A DNA stretch of 64,000 nucleotides from Mycobacterium asiaticum DSM 44297. Its GTDB lineage: Bacteria > Actinomycetota > Actinomycetes > Mycobacteriales > Mycobacteriaceae. The stretch is taken from positions 444,752-508,751 of the forward strand of contig NZ_HG964938.1 of the NCBI RefSeq assembly GCF_000613245.1. Direction: 5' to 3'. The notes under the pieces are model-generated. The model did not search any database, was not told the origin of the DNA, and saw only the letters and a program-made list of their open reading frames with translations. Numbering within the stretch: the first letter of the stretch is position 1; the number at the start of each line of letters is the position of its first letter. Positions 51,915-61,598 of this stretch are shown piece by piece. Position numbers and translations under genes: made by a program.

Positions 51915-53207
51915 GTGATTCGCACCCGGATGCAGGCAAGCGCACCCGCCGAATTGTGGCGGTCGGTGCGCGAGCTGCCGGATTTCTGGCGACTTCTGCA
52001 GGTACGCATGGCAAGTCAGTTCGGCGACGGCCTGTTTCAGGCCGGTCTGGCGGGCGCGCTGCTGTTCAACCCGGACCGGGCCGCCGACCCGATGGCGATC
52101 GCGCGGGCCTTCGCGGTGTTGTTCCTGCCGTACTCGCTGCTGGGACCGTTTGCCGGTGCGCTGATGGACCGCTGGGACCGGCGGCTGGTGCTGGTCGGCG
52201 CCAACAGCGTGCGGCTCGGTTTCATCGTTGCGATCGGCACGAGCCTGGCTGTCGGCGCGGGCGACATTCTGCTGCTCTGCGCCGCGCTGCTGGCCAACGG
52301 CATGGCGCGATTCGTCGCGTCCGGGCTCTCGGCCAGCCTGCCGCATGTGGTGCCGCGTGAGCAGGTGGTCACGATGAACTCGCTGGCCACCGCGGCGGGG
52401 GCGGTCGCGGCGTTTCTGGGGGCGAACTTCATGTTGGTGCCGCGGTGGCTGGGCGGCGCCGGAGACCACGGCGCGGCGGTGGTGATCTTTACCGCACTCA
52501 TCCCGGTGGCGCTGGCGTTGGTGCTGTCATGGCGGTTCGGCCCGCGGGTGCTGGGTCCCGACGACACGAAACGCGCGATCCATGGGTCGGCCGGCTATGC
52601 GGTGCTGACCGGGTGGCTGCACGGCGTGCGGACGGTCGTGCAGCGTCCCACGGTTGCCGCGGCACTGTCCGGGCTGGCCGCCCACCGCATGGTGGTGGGG
52701 ATCAACTCGCTGGTCATCCTGCTGCTGGTGCACAACATGAAGAACGTCGACGGCGACGGGTTGGGCACTGCCCTGGTGTTCTTCGGCGCCACCGGGTTGG
52801 GCGCCTTCCTGGCCAATGTGGCCAACCCGGTGCTGGTTCGCCGGTGGGGCCGCTACGCGACGGCCAATGCCGCGTTGGTGGCCGCGGCCGTCATCCAGTG
52901 CGCCGGTGCGAGCTTATTGCTGCCGGTGATGGTGGCGTGCGGATTCCTGCTGGGGCTGGCCGGCCAAGTGGTCAAGCTGTCCGCCGACGCGGCGATGCAG
53001 ATCGACGTGGACGACGCGCTGCGCGGTCACGTGTTCGCGGTGCAGGACGCCCTGTTCTGGGTATCGTTCATCGCCGCGGTCTCGGTGGCGGCCGTGTTCA
53101 TTCCGGCGGACGGGCACGCGCCGGCGTTCGTGTTGTGCGGTTCAGGGGTCTATCTGCTGGGACTGTTGACGCACGGCCTGGTCGGCCGCCTCGGCCAGAC
53201 GACGTAG
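51915..53207 (+). CDS. MFS transporter (Rv0037c-like)
   Basis: 430 residues, about 12 membrane helices. Motif A-like loop GALMDRWDRRLVLVGAN between helices 2 and 3. Substrate not readable; the family includes exporters. GTG 51915 has GGAAG 8 bases upstream and gives the best family-like start; the frame is open to 51858. The DinB-like gene follows by 12 bases and is cotranscribed. Confidence 0.85.
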   Translation: MIRTRMQASAPAELWRSVRELPDFWRLLQVRMASQFGDGLFQAGLAGALLFNPDRAADPMAIARAFAVLFLPYSLLGPFAGALMDRWDRRLVLVGANSVRLGFIVAIGTSLAVGAGDILLLCAALLANGMARFVASGLSASLPHVVPREQVVTMNSLATAAGAVAAFLGANFMLVPRWLGGAGDHGAAVVIFTALIPVALALVLSWRFGPRVLGPDDTKRAIHGSAGYAVLTGWLHGVRTVVQRPTVAAALSGLAAHRMVVGINSLVILLLVHNMKNVDGDGLGTALVFFGATGLGAFLANVANPVLVRRWGRYATANAALVAAAVIQCAGASLLLPVMVACGFLLGLAGQVVKLSADAAMQIDVDDALRGHVFAVQDALFWVSFIAAVSVAAVFIPADGHAPAFVLCGSGVYLLGLLTHGLVGRLGQTT

Positions 53208-53219
53208 GAGGTAGCGAAG

Positions 53220-53993
53220 ATGGCAGGTCCGGGTCCGTTCGTCGCCGACTTGGCGGCCGAGAGCGACGAGCTCGATGCGCTGGTGGCGCCCCTGGCACCC
53301 CAGGACTGGGCGACGGCGACGCCGGCGCCGGGCTGGTCCATCGCCCACCAGATCGGGCACCTGCTGTGGACCGACCGGGTGTCGCTGCTGTCGGTGACCG
53401 ACGAGAGCGGCTTCGCCGAGGTGCTGACCGCCGCGGCCACCGACCCGGCCGGTTTCGTGGACGCCGGCGCCGAAGAATTGGCCGCGGTGCCACCCGAGGA
53501 GCTGCTGGCCGATTGGCGGACCACCCGTCATCGCCTGCACGCCGCCCTGCTCGAGGTGACCGATGGACGCAAGCTGCCCTGGTTCGGGCCTCCGATGAGC
53601 GCCTCGTCCATGGCCACGGCGCGCCTGATGGAGACCTGGGCGCACGGGCTCGACGTCGCCGACGCGCTGGGGGTCGCCCGGCCGCCGACCGATCGGCTGC
53701 GCTCGATCGCGCACATCGGTGTGCGCACCCGCGACTACGCGTTCGTCGTCAACAACCTCACGCCGCCGACCGAACCCTTCCTGGTCGAGCTGCGCGCGCC
53801 CGGCGGCGACACCTGGTCGTGGGGCCCGGCCGACGCCGCGCAGCGGGTCACCGGCTCGGCCGAACACTTCTGCTTCCTGGTCACCCAGCGCCGCGCGCTG
53901 CGCGAGCTGGACATCGAGGCGGTGGGGGAGGATGCCCGGCGCTGGCTGGGCATCGCCCAAGCGTTCGCCGGCCCGCCGGGACCGGGGCGCTGA
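53220..53993 (+). CDS. Maleylpyruvate isomerase/DinB-like mycothiol-dependent protein (Rv0036c-like)
   Basis: 257 residues: N-terminal DinB-like four-helix bundle LAAESDELDALVAPLAPQDW, WSIAHQIGHLLWTDR (His in a metal-binding position) and METWAHGLDVADALG with the second histidine; this is the pattern of the mycothiol-dependent maleylpyruvate isomerase N-terminal family. C-terminal SCP2-like domain from about residue 180. AGGAGGT precedes ATG 53220. It is the last gene of the conserved core; the ESX-2-type block follows directly, convergent. Confidence 0.87.
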   Translation: MAGPGPFVADLAAESDELDALVAPLAPQDWATATPAPGWSIAHQIGHLLWTDRVSLLSVTDESGFAEVLTAAATDPAGFVDAGAEELAAVPPEELLADWRTTRHRLHAALLEVTDGRKLPWFGPPMSASSMATARLMETWAHGLDVADALGVARPPTDRLRSIAHIGVRTRDYAFVVNNLTPPTEPFLVELRAPGGDTWSWGPADAAQRVTGSAEHFCFLVTQRRALRELDIEAVGEDARRWLGIAQAFAGPPGPGR

Positions 53994-54020
53994 CACCGGA
54001 CGGGCCCAGTTGTCGCTGCC

Positions 54021-55196
54021 TTAGCGCGAGTCGGTGCGTTCGTCGCTGACGACGACCCGCGCCCGCGCCACTTCCTGCTTGTCGGTCTCCTGGCCGCGGG
54101 CCAGCATGCCCCCCGGTGTCATCGGCACCGGAGCGCCTCCGGTGGAGACCGTCGGGCCGCGGACTTCCGCAGCGTTGAGCACCCCGGCGCGCAGGCTGGT
54201 CGGCCTGCCACCGGCTTCGGGCTCGAAACTGCTGGTGGGCCGGGTGTAGCTGGTCAGCCCAGCGCCCGGAAAGCCCGGGGTGCCGCCGCCTCCCGGGAGC
54301 GCGCCGCCGACGGCGCCGAGCGGGACCGAGCCGGCGGGTGTCACCGCCGCGACTTCGGCCGCGGCGCCGGTCGACGGGAACATGCCGGCGAACGCCTGCA
54401 TCATGCCCTGGGGGAGGCCGCTGATGCCCTGCATCGCTTGCATCGGCGCCTGCAGCAGCTGCTTCAGCGGTTCGGTGGCACCGGACACCAGCTGCACCGG
54501 TTCCTGCAGCAGCGAGCCGAGTTGGCCGACGCTGTCGGTCGGAGCCGCGGTGGCCTGGCCGGCGGTCTGCACGACCTGGGCCGACGCCTGCGCGCCGCCC
54601 TGCATGCCGGTCTGCGCGGCCGCCTGGGCCACCGCCTGAGCCGCGGCCGCCGGAGCAGCCGGGGAAGCGCCCATCGGCGCGATCGGCGGCGGAACCGCCA
54701 GCGCCGCAACCAGCGCGCTCAGCGCGGCCGAGTACGTCCAGCCCACGCTCGAGTTGTGCGGCCAGTGCTCGGCAAAGTATTCGACGTCGCGTTCGACGAT
54801 CGCCGGGGTGTTCTGTCCGAAGAAATTCGTGGCGTTGAGCACGCTCCACTCGTCGCGGTTGGTCTGCGAGACCACCGAGGGGATGACAGCTGACCGCGCG
54901 AGCGTGAAGGCTTCGACGGCGGCCTGCGTCACGTTGATTTTTTCCGCTGTCCAGCCCACCAGCGTCTGCAGTCCGGCGTTGAGCCCGGTGACCGCCACCG
55001 TGGACGCGACCGAGCCCACGCCCTGCCACTGCGTCGCGGTGGCCAGGCTGTTCAACGCGGAAAGCCCGGCCGACAGCTCCTTGTTGGCCGTCTCGGTCAC
55101 CCACACAACATTGTTGGCAATCACCGACGCGGGGGAGCCCGCTTCGAAGATGGCGGCGACCACCTCAGGTGGGCCAGTCCACCGGGGATCCGGCAT
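54021..55196 (-). CDS. PPE-family protein (PPE69-like)
   Basis: 391 residues. The PPE domain (about 1-170) has the PPE motif in WTGPPEVVAAIF, then QGVGSVASTVAVTGLNAGLQTL and helices to about 165, including NFFGQNTPAIVERDVEYFAEHWPHNS. The rest is low-complexity, glutamine-, alanine- and glycine-rich. Sequence pattern and gene order (eccB-eccC-PE-PPE) match PPE69 of ESX-2. PPE proteins pair with a PE partner and are exported by ESX. Lies 9 bases after the PE gene; the stop is 27 bases from the Rv0036c homologue. Confidence 0.87.
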   Translation of the reverse strand: MPDPRWTGPPEVVAAIFEAGSPASVIANNVVWVTETANKELSAGLSALNSLATATQWQGVGSVASTVAVTGLNAGLQTLVGWTAEKINVTQAAVEAFTLARSAVIPSVVSQTNRDEWSVLNATNFFGQNTPAIVERDVEYFAEHWPHNSSVGWTYSAALSALVAALAVPPPIAPMGASPAAPAAAAQAVAQAAAQTGMQGGAQASAQVVQTAGQATAAPTDSVGQLGSLLQEPVQLVSGATEPLKQLLQAPMQAMQGISGLPQGMMQAFAGMFPSTGAAAEVAAVTPAGSVPLGAVGGALPGGGGTPGFPGAGLTSYTRPTSSFEPEAGGRPTSLRAGVLNAAEVRGPTVSTGGAPVPMTPGGMLARGQETDKQEVARARVVVSDERTDSR

Positions 55197-55205
55197 CTGC
55201 TCGTC

Positions 55206-55511
55206 CTACAGCCCGATCGCGGTCGCGTTGGCGGCCTCGGCGGCGACGGTGGCCGCAGACGCCAGACCCTGGGCGCCGGAGAAGGCGGTCCGCTGCCCGA
55301 TGTGCTCCGCGGATGTCGCGAGGTAGGCGGCGCCGGCGGCATTCAGGGCAGCGGCGAACTCGATTGAGTCGGCGTCTGCTGCCATCGGCAGCACCCCGGT
55401 GAGTGCGGCGGCACCGGCCGCGGTAGTCGCGGCCATCCCCTCGCTGAGCCCTGCCTCCGTGGCCGCCGACAAGTCGACGGCACCCGGCACCATGCCGAAC
55501 ATCCCAGTCAT
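55206..55511 (-). CDS. PE-family protein (PE36-like)
   Basis: 101 residues, all helical, with MTGMFGMVPGAVDLSAATEAGL and the helix-turn region DADSIEFAAALNAAGAAYLATSAEH. It has the hairpin helices of a PE partner but no clear PE dipeptide motif at the start. It lies directly before the PPE gene, as PE36/PPE69 do in ESX-2, so it is probably its dimer partner. ATG 55511 is used; the frame runs to 55553. Confidence 0.8.
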   Translation of the reverse strand: MTGMFGMVPGAVDLSAATEAGLSEGMAATTAAGAAALTGVLPMAADADSIEFAAALNAAGAAYLATSAEHIGQRTAFSGAQGLASAATVAAEAANATAIGL

Positions 55512-55592
55512 ATCTGCCTCTCGATTGATCGCGACCCGCCCGAGCGGCCGCAAGTTGCGCTGAGTCTAGGGTGGCTGCCTTCGCCTGTCGAT

Positions 55593-58500
55593 TCAGGTCT
55601 GCAGGTCTCCTACCAGGACTCCTTCCATGACTCCGTCGGTGGTGACCAACAAACCACGGCCGGGCGGCAGCTGCTGAGCGCTGGTTCGGCCGAACACTTT
55701 CACCGCCGCGGGGTCGTTGTCCATGAACAGTGTCGGCGCCCGGGAGCCCGTCATCTTCTGCAGGAACGGGTTGGTAACCGCGACGCCCGCCCAGTTGCCG
55801 GGCAGCCGCGAGGCGATCACATGCAAGCCGATCTCGCGGCTTCGTTCGATCAGGCCCCACAACGGCGCGGTCGCCGCGTTCTTGCCGAGCAGACCGTGCG
55901 GCCGTAGTTCCTGCTCATCGTCGATTAGGACGAAGTGGTGTGGACCGTCCCAGTCGCCGCGGCTGAGCAACTCTTCCTGGCTCAAGCCCGAGGGCGGTAG
56001 CCGGTCCCGCAGCAATTCAGCCAACTCGGCGATCACGGTGTCGATGTCGTCGGCGGTGTAGGCGTAGGCCCGCACATGCTCACCTTGGATCTTGCCGATC
56101 AGCGAGGTCTTGGGGTCGATGATGGTGATCTGAGCCTGCTCCGGAGTGCACCGCGCCACGATCGACTGCCCAATCGCCGCCAGCGTGGTCGTCTTCCCGC
56201 AGGCCTGACGTCCGACCACTAGGAGGTTGGGCACCACACGAGCCGGCAACATGACCGGCTGCAGGGCGGTTTCGCCGATCCCGAACGGAATGTTCAACGG
56301 GTCCGCGTGCCCGGCGCCGGCCAGGAACGCGGCAGCGACCTCGGCCAGGCCGATCCGTTCGGGCAGCCGCGCCAGGCTCTCCACCCTGCCCACCCCGGTC
56401 ACGTCGGCGATCAGCGTTCCGATGTCGCGCGTGCCCACCCGGTCACCGGCCGCCCCGACCACCTCGGGCACCGCGACCAACAACTCGAAGCCCTCCCGGG
56501 TCAGTCCGAAGCCGGGCCGGTCCAACGTGTTCCGCGCCGCCTTCTTACGCTCGAATCCCTCACCCATCTGGGTCTCGTCGGGATTGCTCAGCCGCAGCTG
56601 GATGCGCGCGTTCGACACATTGACCAGCTGCTGTTTCTGACCCACCAACCAGGCGGTCGCGCTGGTCATGATGTGCACCCCATATGACAGTCCCTGGCGG
56701 GCGATCGCGATTGCACGCTCGCCCATGGCGGCGTCCTTGTCATAGAGGTCGCTGAAGTTGTCGATGACGAGGAACACGTCACCGAACTTGTCGTCGGGAT
56801 CGGTGCCGTCGCTGCCTGGGCCGTCCACGCCGAACCGCCGCTCCCGGAATTCCGAGATGTCGATCTGGTACCTCTTGAAGGATGCCTCGCGTGCCAGGAT
56901 GAGTCCCTCGATCGAGGCGATCGTCCGCGAAACACCCTCTGCGTCGGTCGGACTGACCACCGACGCGACATGGGGCAGGTCTTCGACGGGGAACAGCGAC
57001 GCGCCGATACAGAAGAAGGTGACCCGTTCGGGCCGGTACATCAGCGCAGCCGAAGTCATCACTGTCATCAAGGTGGTGGACTTACCGCGCTGCGCCGTCG
57101 CGACCACCATGATGTTGTCGGTCTCGGCGTTGATCGCATGCACCCGCTGGTCGTGCTCCTCCGGGATGTCGACCACGCCCAGCGGGAACACCAGACCGGG
57201 GTTTCGCCCATAGTCGACATGCCACGGCCGTCCCCGCCAGCGCGCCACCAGCGCGTCGATCGGTTCGCTGACTTCCAGTGGGGGAAGCCAGATTTGGTGT
57301 GGCGGTCGCGCGGGGTGCGAAATGAGTGATTCGCGGACGACATCGACCAGCTTCTTCTTGCGGAAGCCGTCGGGGTGGAACAGGAATTCGTCGGGTTCTG
57401 CGGGTTCGTCGGCGACGGCCAGCGCCGCGCTGTCGGATTCGGTGAGCGGTTGATACGCCCAGGTGTAGGCCCGCGGCTGGGAGAAGCTCATGGCGATCGT
57501 CTGGTCCACCTCCGCCGCCCGCTTCGGCACGACGAACGGCGCGGACACGTAGAAGCAGCGGAATTGGTCTAGGTCGCGCGGCCCGACTTTGAGCAATGCG
57601 TAGCCGTTCTCCTGCGACGGCAGATGCAGCGCGGCGTCGCTGCCGATGACGTCCCGGGAGTCCTCGGCGGTCTCGGCACGCAGTGCGACCCGGAAAGCGA
57701 TGTTGCTCTTGGCTTTACTGAGCGACGAGAGATCCAGCCGCTGGCCGCCCAGGGTGAAGAAGACGTTGCAGCCGCGGCCTTCCTGCCCGATGTGGATGAC
57801 CAGGTCGATCCACTCCGGATGGTGGATGAACAGTTCGAGGTATTCGTCAATGATCACCAGGAGGATGGGCACCGGCTCCAGATCCCGGCCCGCCAGACGC
57901 ATCTCTTCGTACTCGTTGGCGTCGCGGGCGCCGGCGTCCTTGAAAAGCCGGTAGCGGCGCGATATCTCGCCGTTGATGGCCTTGCGCATCCGCTCCGCGA
58001 GGTGCCGATCGTCCTTGCCCAGATTGGACAGCGATCCGGCGACGTGCGGGAACCCCTGCAGGTCCTGGGCTGCCGATTCGAATTTCATGTCGACGAAAAT
58101 CACGATGAACGATTCCGGCGAGTGAGTCAGCGCGATGCCGCTGCACAAAGAAAGGAAGTACTCCGACTTGCCCGAACCGGAGGTTCCGATCACGACGGAG
58201 TGAAAGCCGTAGCCACCGAAGTCTTTTGCGCGCAGGATCACGTACTGCAGTTCGCCGCTCTGCTTGACCCCGACCGGCACCATCGCCCATCGCGGGTCTC
58301 CGCGACCGCGGCTCTCGGCCCATAATTTGTCGACGTCGAGTTCTCTCGGATCGTTGATGCCGAGCGCCCGAAGTAGTTCACCGCCTTGGCTTTCGGTTTC
58401 GGACAGCTCGTCCGCGCTCATCGGGGACCAGCGGGCCAGCGCACGCGCATACCTGTTGGCCGTGCTGTCGGCAAGCATGTCCGCCACCGCATAGAAGGCG

Positions 58501-59675
58501 TTGCGGTGGCTGAGCCTACCGGCGCGCAACGCGAAGCGCTGGCTCTCGTCGGTAAAGCCGACGCCGACTCCGACCCGGGTTGCCAACCGCAATACGGTGA
58601 TGCCGGCCATGCCCTTCTGACCGGTCACGCCTTCCCACTGTTCGGGTGTGCCGACGTTGTCATCCACGATCACCCAATGCGGTCCCAGCGCCGACGACAC
58701 CTCGATCGGTGACGGCATGGAGGTCGGGCTCGACGTCGCCGGCGGGGTCCAGGGTCCGCGACCCTTGCGGTGCAACTCGGCATCGAGCGCCTCTTCCAGT
58801 TCCGTGGGTGAGGCGAACACCAGCCGACGCAGCCCGCAGGCATCGAACATCTCGTCATGCTGGTTATGCGGCATCCAGACCAGCCACTGCCAGTGCTCGG
58901 GATGTCGGGTCACCACCATGAGCTTGAGATCGTGCGGGCTGTGGTAGACCGCGAGCGCGCAGAGCATCGAGCGCATCAGTCCATGCAGCTCGATCGGGTC
59001 CTCGGCGATGAAACTGAACCCGGGTTTCGAGCGGAGGCTCAGCACCTTTCCGATATCCCGGATCTTGCTCTGCTCGAGAATGAAATCCCTTAGTGCGCCG
59101 CCGGTCACGGGCTCCAGCTCTTCCCCGATCGGCACGTCGGGCCACTGCAGTGAGACCGCTGATTCGCTGGCTTGCTGTACTCCCACACCGAGCCGCACGT
59201 CCAGGAAGTCCGGATCGGTGGGGCGCCGTTCCCACATGCGGGGGCCGCCGATGATGCTGTCGAACCGTTGCGGGTCGGCGTGGATGAACAGCTGGGACCG
59301 TCGCTGCTGTTGGGCGGCTCGTTGCACTTCCTCGCGGTCGTCGTCGAGTTGGCGTAGGTAGCTGCGCCGCTGCTTTTCCTGTTCGCCCCAGGTGATTCGG
59401 CGCCCACGACCGAAGCGGCCGCCGAACATCAGCGCACCGAAGCCGACCAGGCCGATCATCGGGAAGAACCCCGACTGCAGCGACCGCACGCCCGATGCGT
59501 ACATCACGACCAGGGTGCCGACGATCCCGATCAGCAGAGCCGGCAGGGCGATCATCAGCAAGATGTTGCGGGGCTCGCGTTCGGGCAGTGCCAGAGGCGC
59601 AGCCACGGCCACCCGCACCGGCGCAACACTTGTTGGCGGCGTGCGCCTTTCGCGAACGAACGCTCGTTTGGACAT
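55593..59675 (-). CDS. eccC2: ESX-2-type FtsK/SpoIIIE ATPase EccC
   Basis: 1360 residues, one chain with two TM helices at the N-terminus (about 38-90) and three FtsK-type ATPase domains. Numbered from the upstream TTG (subtract 2): domain 1 Walker A GTSGSGKS (499-506), Walker B VIIDE (609-613); domain 2 Walker A TAQRGKST (862-869), Walker B LVIDN (971-975); domain 3 Walker A GRQACGKT (1157-1164), Walker B VLIDD (1251-1255). This is the motor of an ESX (type VII) secretion channel. ESX-1 has the protein in two pieces; here it is one, as in ESX-2 to ESX-5. ATG 59675 is 3 bases after the EccB stop. The PE gene starts 81 bases after its stop. Confidence 0.92.
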   Translation of the reverse strand: MSKRAFVRERRTPPTSVAPVRVAVAAPLALPEREPRNILLMIALPALLIGIVGTLVVMYASGVRSLQSGFFPMIGLVGFGALMFGGRFGRGRRITWGEQEKQRRSYLRQLDDDREEVQRAAQQQRRSQLFIHADPQRFDSIIGGPRMWERRPTDPDFLDVRLGVGVQQASESAVSLQWPDVPIGEELEPVTGGALRDFILEQSKIRDIGKVLSLRSKPGFSFIAEDPIELHGLMRSMLCALAVYHSPHDLKLMVVTRHPEHWQWLVWMPHNQHDEMFDACGLRRLVFASPTELEEALDAELHRKGRGPWTPPATSSPTSMPSPIEVSSALGPHWVIVDDNVGTPEQWEGVTGQKGMAGITVLRLATRVGVGVGFTDESQRFALRAGRLSHRNAFYAVADMLADSTANRYARALARWSPMSADELSETESQGGELLRALGINDPRELDVDKLWAESRGRGDPRWAMVPVGVKQSGELQYVILRAKDFGGYGFHSVVIGTSGSGKSEYFLSLCSGIALTHSPESFIVIFVDMKFESAAQDLQGFPHVAGSLSNLGKDDRHLAERMRKAINGEISRRYRLFKDAGARDANEYEEMRLAGRDLEPVPILLVIIDEYLELFIHHPEWIDLVIHIGQEGRGCNVFFTLGGQRLDLSSLSKAKSNIAFRVALRAETAEDSRDVIGSDAALHLPSQENGYALLKVGPRDLDQFRCFYVSAPFVVPKRAAEVDQTIAMSFSQPRAYTWAYQPLTESDSAALAVADEPAEPDEFLFHPDGFRKKKLVDVVRESLISHPARPPHQIWLPPLEVSEPIDALVARWRGRPWHVDYGRNPGLVFPLGVVDIPEEHDQRVHAINAETDNIMVVATAQRGKSTTLMTVMTSAALMYRPERVTFFCIGASLFPVEDLPHVASVVSPTDAEGVSRTIASIEGLILAREASFKRYQIDISEFRERRFGVDGPGSDGTDPDDKFGDVFLVIDNFSDLYDKDAAMGERAIAIARQGLSYGVHIMTSATAWLVGQKQQLVNVSNARIQLRLSNPDETQMGEGFERKKAARNTLDRPGFGLTREGFELLVAVPEVVGAAGDRVGTRDIGTLIADVTGVGRVESLARLPERIGLAEVAAAFLAGAGHADPLNIPFGIGETALQPVMLPARVVPNLLVVGRQACGKTTTLAAIGQSIVARCTPEQAQITIIDPKTSLIGKIQGEHVRAYAYTADDIDTVIAELAELLRDRLPPSGLSQEELLSRGDWDGPHHFVLIDDEQELRPHGLLGKNAATAPLWGLIERSREIGLHVIASRLPGNWAGVAVTNPFLQKMTGSRAPTLFMDNDPAAVKVFGRTSAQQLPPGRGLLVTTDGVMEGVLVGDLQT

Positions 59676-59677
59676 GA

Positions 59678-61177
59678 TCAATTCCCCGCTTCGCCGGAGT
59701 CAGGAATGGGCGCTACCCCACCTCCTGCGGGTACCGCGTCACGTGCGATCAGCGCGGCGTCCCGAGCTATTGCCGGGCCGGGAGCGAATGTGCGCACGAT
59801 CGGCCAGGGGGCTTGAACGGCGAGCCGAGGATCCAGTCCCAGTGCTTGCAAGGTCCGTTGGTCGGACTGGATGCCGTACCGAACGCCCTGCGGCGAAACC
59901 CAATACAAACTCTCTCGGCTGCCGGAGACAGCCGAGCCACTGGTGGTTGCGACGAAGTTGGCCGCACCGGGCAGGATCAAGGTCTGGTGGGCCTCGGCCG
60001 ATTCGGGATCTCGATCGTCGCGGACGAGGTGCACCAGTCGGGAATCCATGCCGGCCGGGATCGGCAACCCCCGCCCGGAGATGACGGTGATCCTGGCCTG
60101 CGGATCGATGGGCTGTTTCTCCCATGCCACACATGTCACTGGATTGGCGGCGGTATCAACGAAATTGAGCTTGCCCGGCGGGTAGTAGTCGACGTCGAGT
60201 ACGTCCACCACCGGAATGTGAACGAGTTTGTCCGGTGCCACGAGCGCCGGCGCGGTCGACCCTTGCGAGTCGCCGGTCCGCAGTAGGTCGGCCACGAATC
60301 CGGTGATCTTCTGCACCCCGGCCGGCAACAGCACGTAGAAGCCGTTGACTGCCCCGCCGGCGTCGCGGGACTCCAGTACGCTACCCACTTTGGCGCCGGG
60401 CAGCCATCGTGAAGGACTGCCGGATTCCGGGATCGTGGGCAGCACAAGGGGTTCGGTCGACGGCATGGCATCGAACAGGGCGTTGGAGATTTCGACCGGG
60501 TATGTCACGCCGGGATCGAGCCCCAGGTTGAATGTCACCGATCGGTCGGCCGGATCGATCCGGGATCGCTGGCCCCCCCAGATCACATAGGTCGCACCGT
60601 GGTGGGTCACCAATACGGCCCGTCCTGGCTCCAGGACCGCGGCCCTGCCCGCAGGCGTGAGGCCCCCCGCAATTGAGGTCACCACCGAAGGGGCGGTGCT
60701 GGCGCGGGACCCCTGGAGTTGGGCGGTGTCACAGACCGCCCAAGCCGAAAGGACACCGCCGGTGGCCGGCAGCGCGTCGGGCAGACCGGGGATCCCGATC
60801 ATCGGGCCGGTCGGATACTTGGCGATCTCGCCAGCGGTCACCCACGTGGGCGCTGCCGCACTGCCGACCGCCAGGCGCGCGGAGGTCAGATTGAGCGCGG
60901 GGTAAAGGCGTCCGCCGACCTTGGCATAGATCGCGCCGGTATCGCGGTTGCCGATGAGGGTCGACTGGGCGATCAACCCGGCCGGCTTCATCACGTGCAA
61001 CAGGGCCATCCATCCGACCCCGATCAGGACCAGCACGATCGAGAGGGCAACCGCCGCTTGCTGTTTGCGATCGTCGTGCTTCATTCGCACGGAGAACCTG
61101 GTGATGGCGGCTCGCAGCCGCCGATTGTAGAACAGGTGCCCTGAACTCTGGTCGCGGTTCGACAGATTAAGTGGCAC
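59678..61177 (-). CDS. eccB2: ESX-2-type membrane protein EccB
   Basis: 499 residues. N-terminal cytoplasmic segment with LSNRDQSSGHLFYNRRLRAA and the basic FSVRMKHDDRKQQ, one TM helix (VALSIVLVLIGVGWMALLHV, about residues 43-63), then a large periplasmic domain with YALNLTSARL-type repeats. The N-terminal sequence is like EccB2 of ESX-2 and not like EccB1. EccB forms the periplasmic rim of the type VII channel and has been suggested to hydrolyse ATP. GTG 61177 has AAGGAG 6 bases upstream; ATG 61183 is too near it. EccC follows after 2 bases. Confidence 0.92.
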   Translation of the reverse strand: MPLNLSNRDQSSGHLFYNRRLRAAITRFSVRMKHDDRKQQAAVALSIVLVLIGVGWMALLHVMKPAGLIAQSTLIGNRDTGAIYAKVGGRLYPALNLTSARLAVGSAAAPTWVTAGEIAKYPTGPMIGIPGLPDALPATGGVLSAWAVCDTAQLQGSRASTAPSVVTSIAGGLTPAGRAAVLEPGRAVLVTHHGATYVIWGGQRSRIDPADRSVTFNLGLDPGVTYPVEISNALFDAMPSTEPLVLPTIPESGSPSRWLPGAKVGSVLESRDAGGAVNGFYVLLPAGVQKITGFVADLLRTGDSQGSTAPALVAPDKLVHIPVVDVLDVDYYPPGKLNFVDTAANPVTCVAWEKQPIDPQARITVISGRGLPIPAGMDSRLVHLVRDDRDPESAEAHQTLILPGAANFVATTSGSAVSGSRESLYWVSPQGVRYGIQSDQRTLQALGLDPRLAVQAPWPIVRTFAPGPAIARDAALIARDAVPAGGGVAPIPDSGEAGN

Positions 61178-61229
61178 AGTCATTCTCCTTCCGGCGGGTG
61201 CGTACGGATCCCTCCGTACGTTGCCGACG

Positions 61230-61562
61230 TCACTGCAGGCGGCCGCCGTACCGTGCCTGATTGTCGGCTTCAGCCTCTTCGCGCAGCGCTGCGATCGCGA
61301 GGTTCAATCTGTCGGCCAATTGGGTGGGGGAGTAACCGACCATCACGTCAGGATGCAGGCTCAACTTGAGCAACCGTCCGTCCGAATTTGCCACAGCGTA
61401 AACGTCTCCCAGGTCGACGCTGTAGGTGACGGTTTCGGCCTGGGCGACAATCGCTTCCCACTTGTCGGCCGCCTCGCTCAGTGAGCGGAGCACCGATTCC
61501 ACGAGAGCCCTGTCGCCTTCGGCGCTGAGGTCGGCGATTTCGCTGCGACCCGGCCCCGACAC
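61230..61562 (-). CDS. YbaB/EspL-like small protein (Rv3898c-like)
   Basis: 110 residues, all alpha with a beta sheet like YbaB/EbfC proteins: VESVLRSLSEAADKWEAIVAQAETVTYSVDLGDVYAVANSDGRLLKLSLHPDVM. It equals Rv3898c in size and position relative to eccB2. Similar proteins, such as EspL, bind or stabilise ESX substrates or DNA. GTG 61562 is the start. Function here unknown. Confidence 0.75.
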   Translation of the reverse strand: MSGPGRSEIADLSAEGDRALVESVLRSLSEAADKWEAIVAQAETVTYSVDLGDVYAVANSDGRLLKLSLHPDVMVGYSPTQLADRLNLAIAALREEAEADNQARYGGRLQ

Positions 61563-61598
61563 CCTGACAGTATGTCGACGCCTCTTACCAGCGTCAAT

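Noticed and set aside
52445..54049. 534-codon open frame spanning the MFS and Rv0036c-like genes
   Set aside because: It covers two well-supported genes in another frame and is Arg/Gly rich as shadows are.
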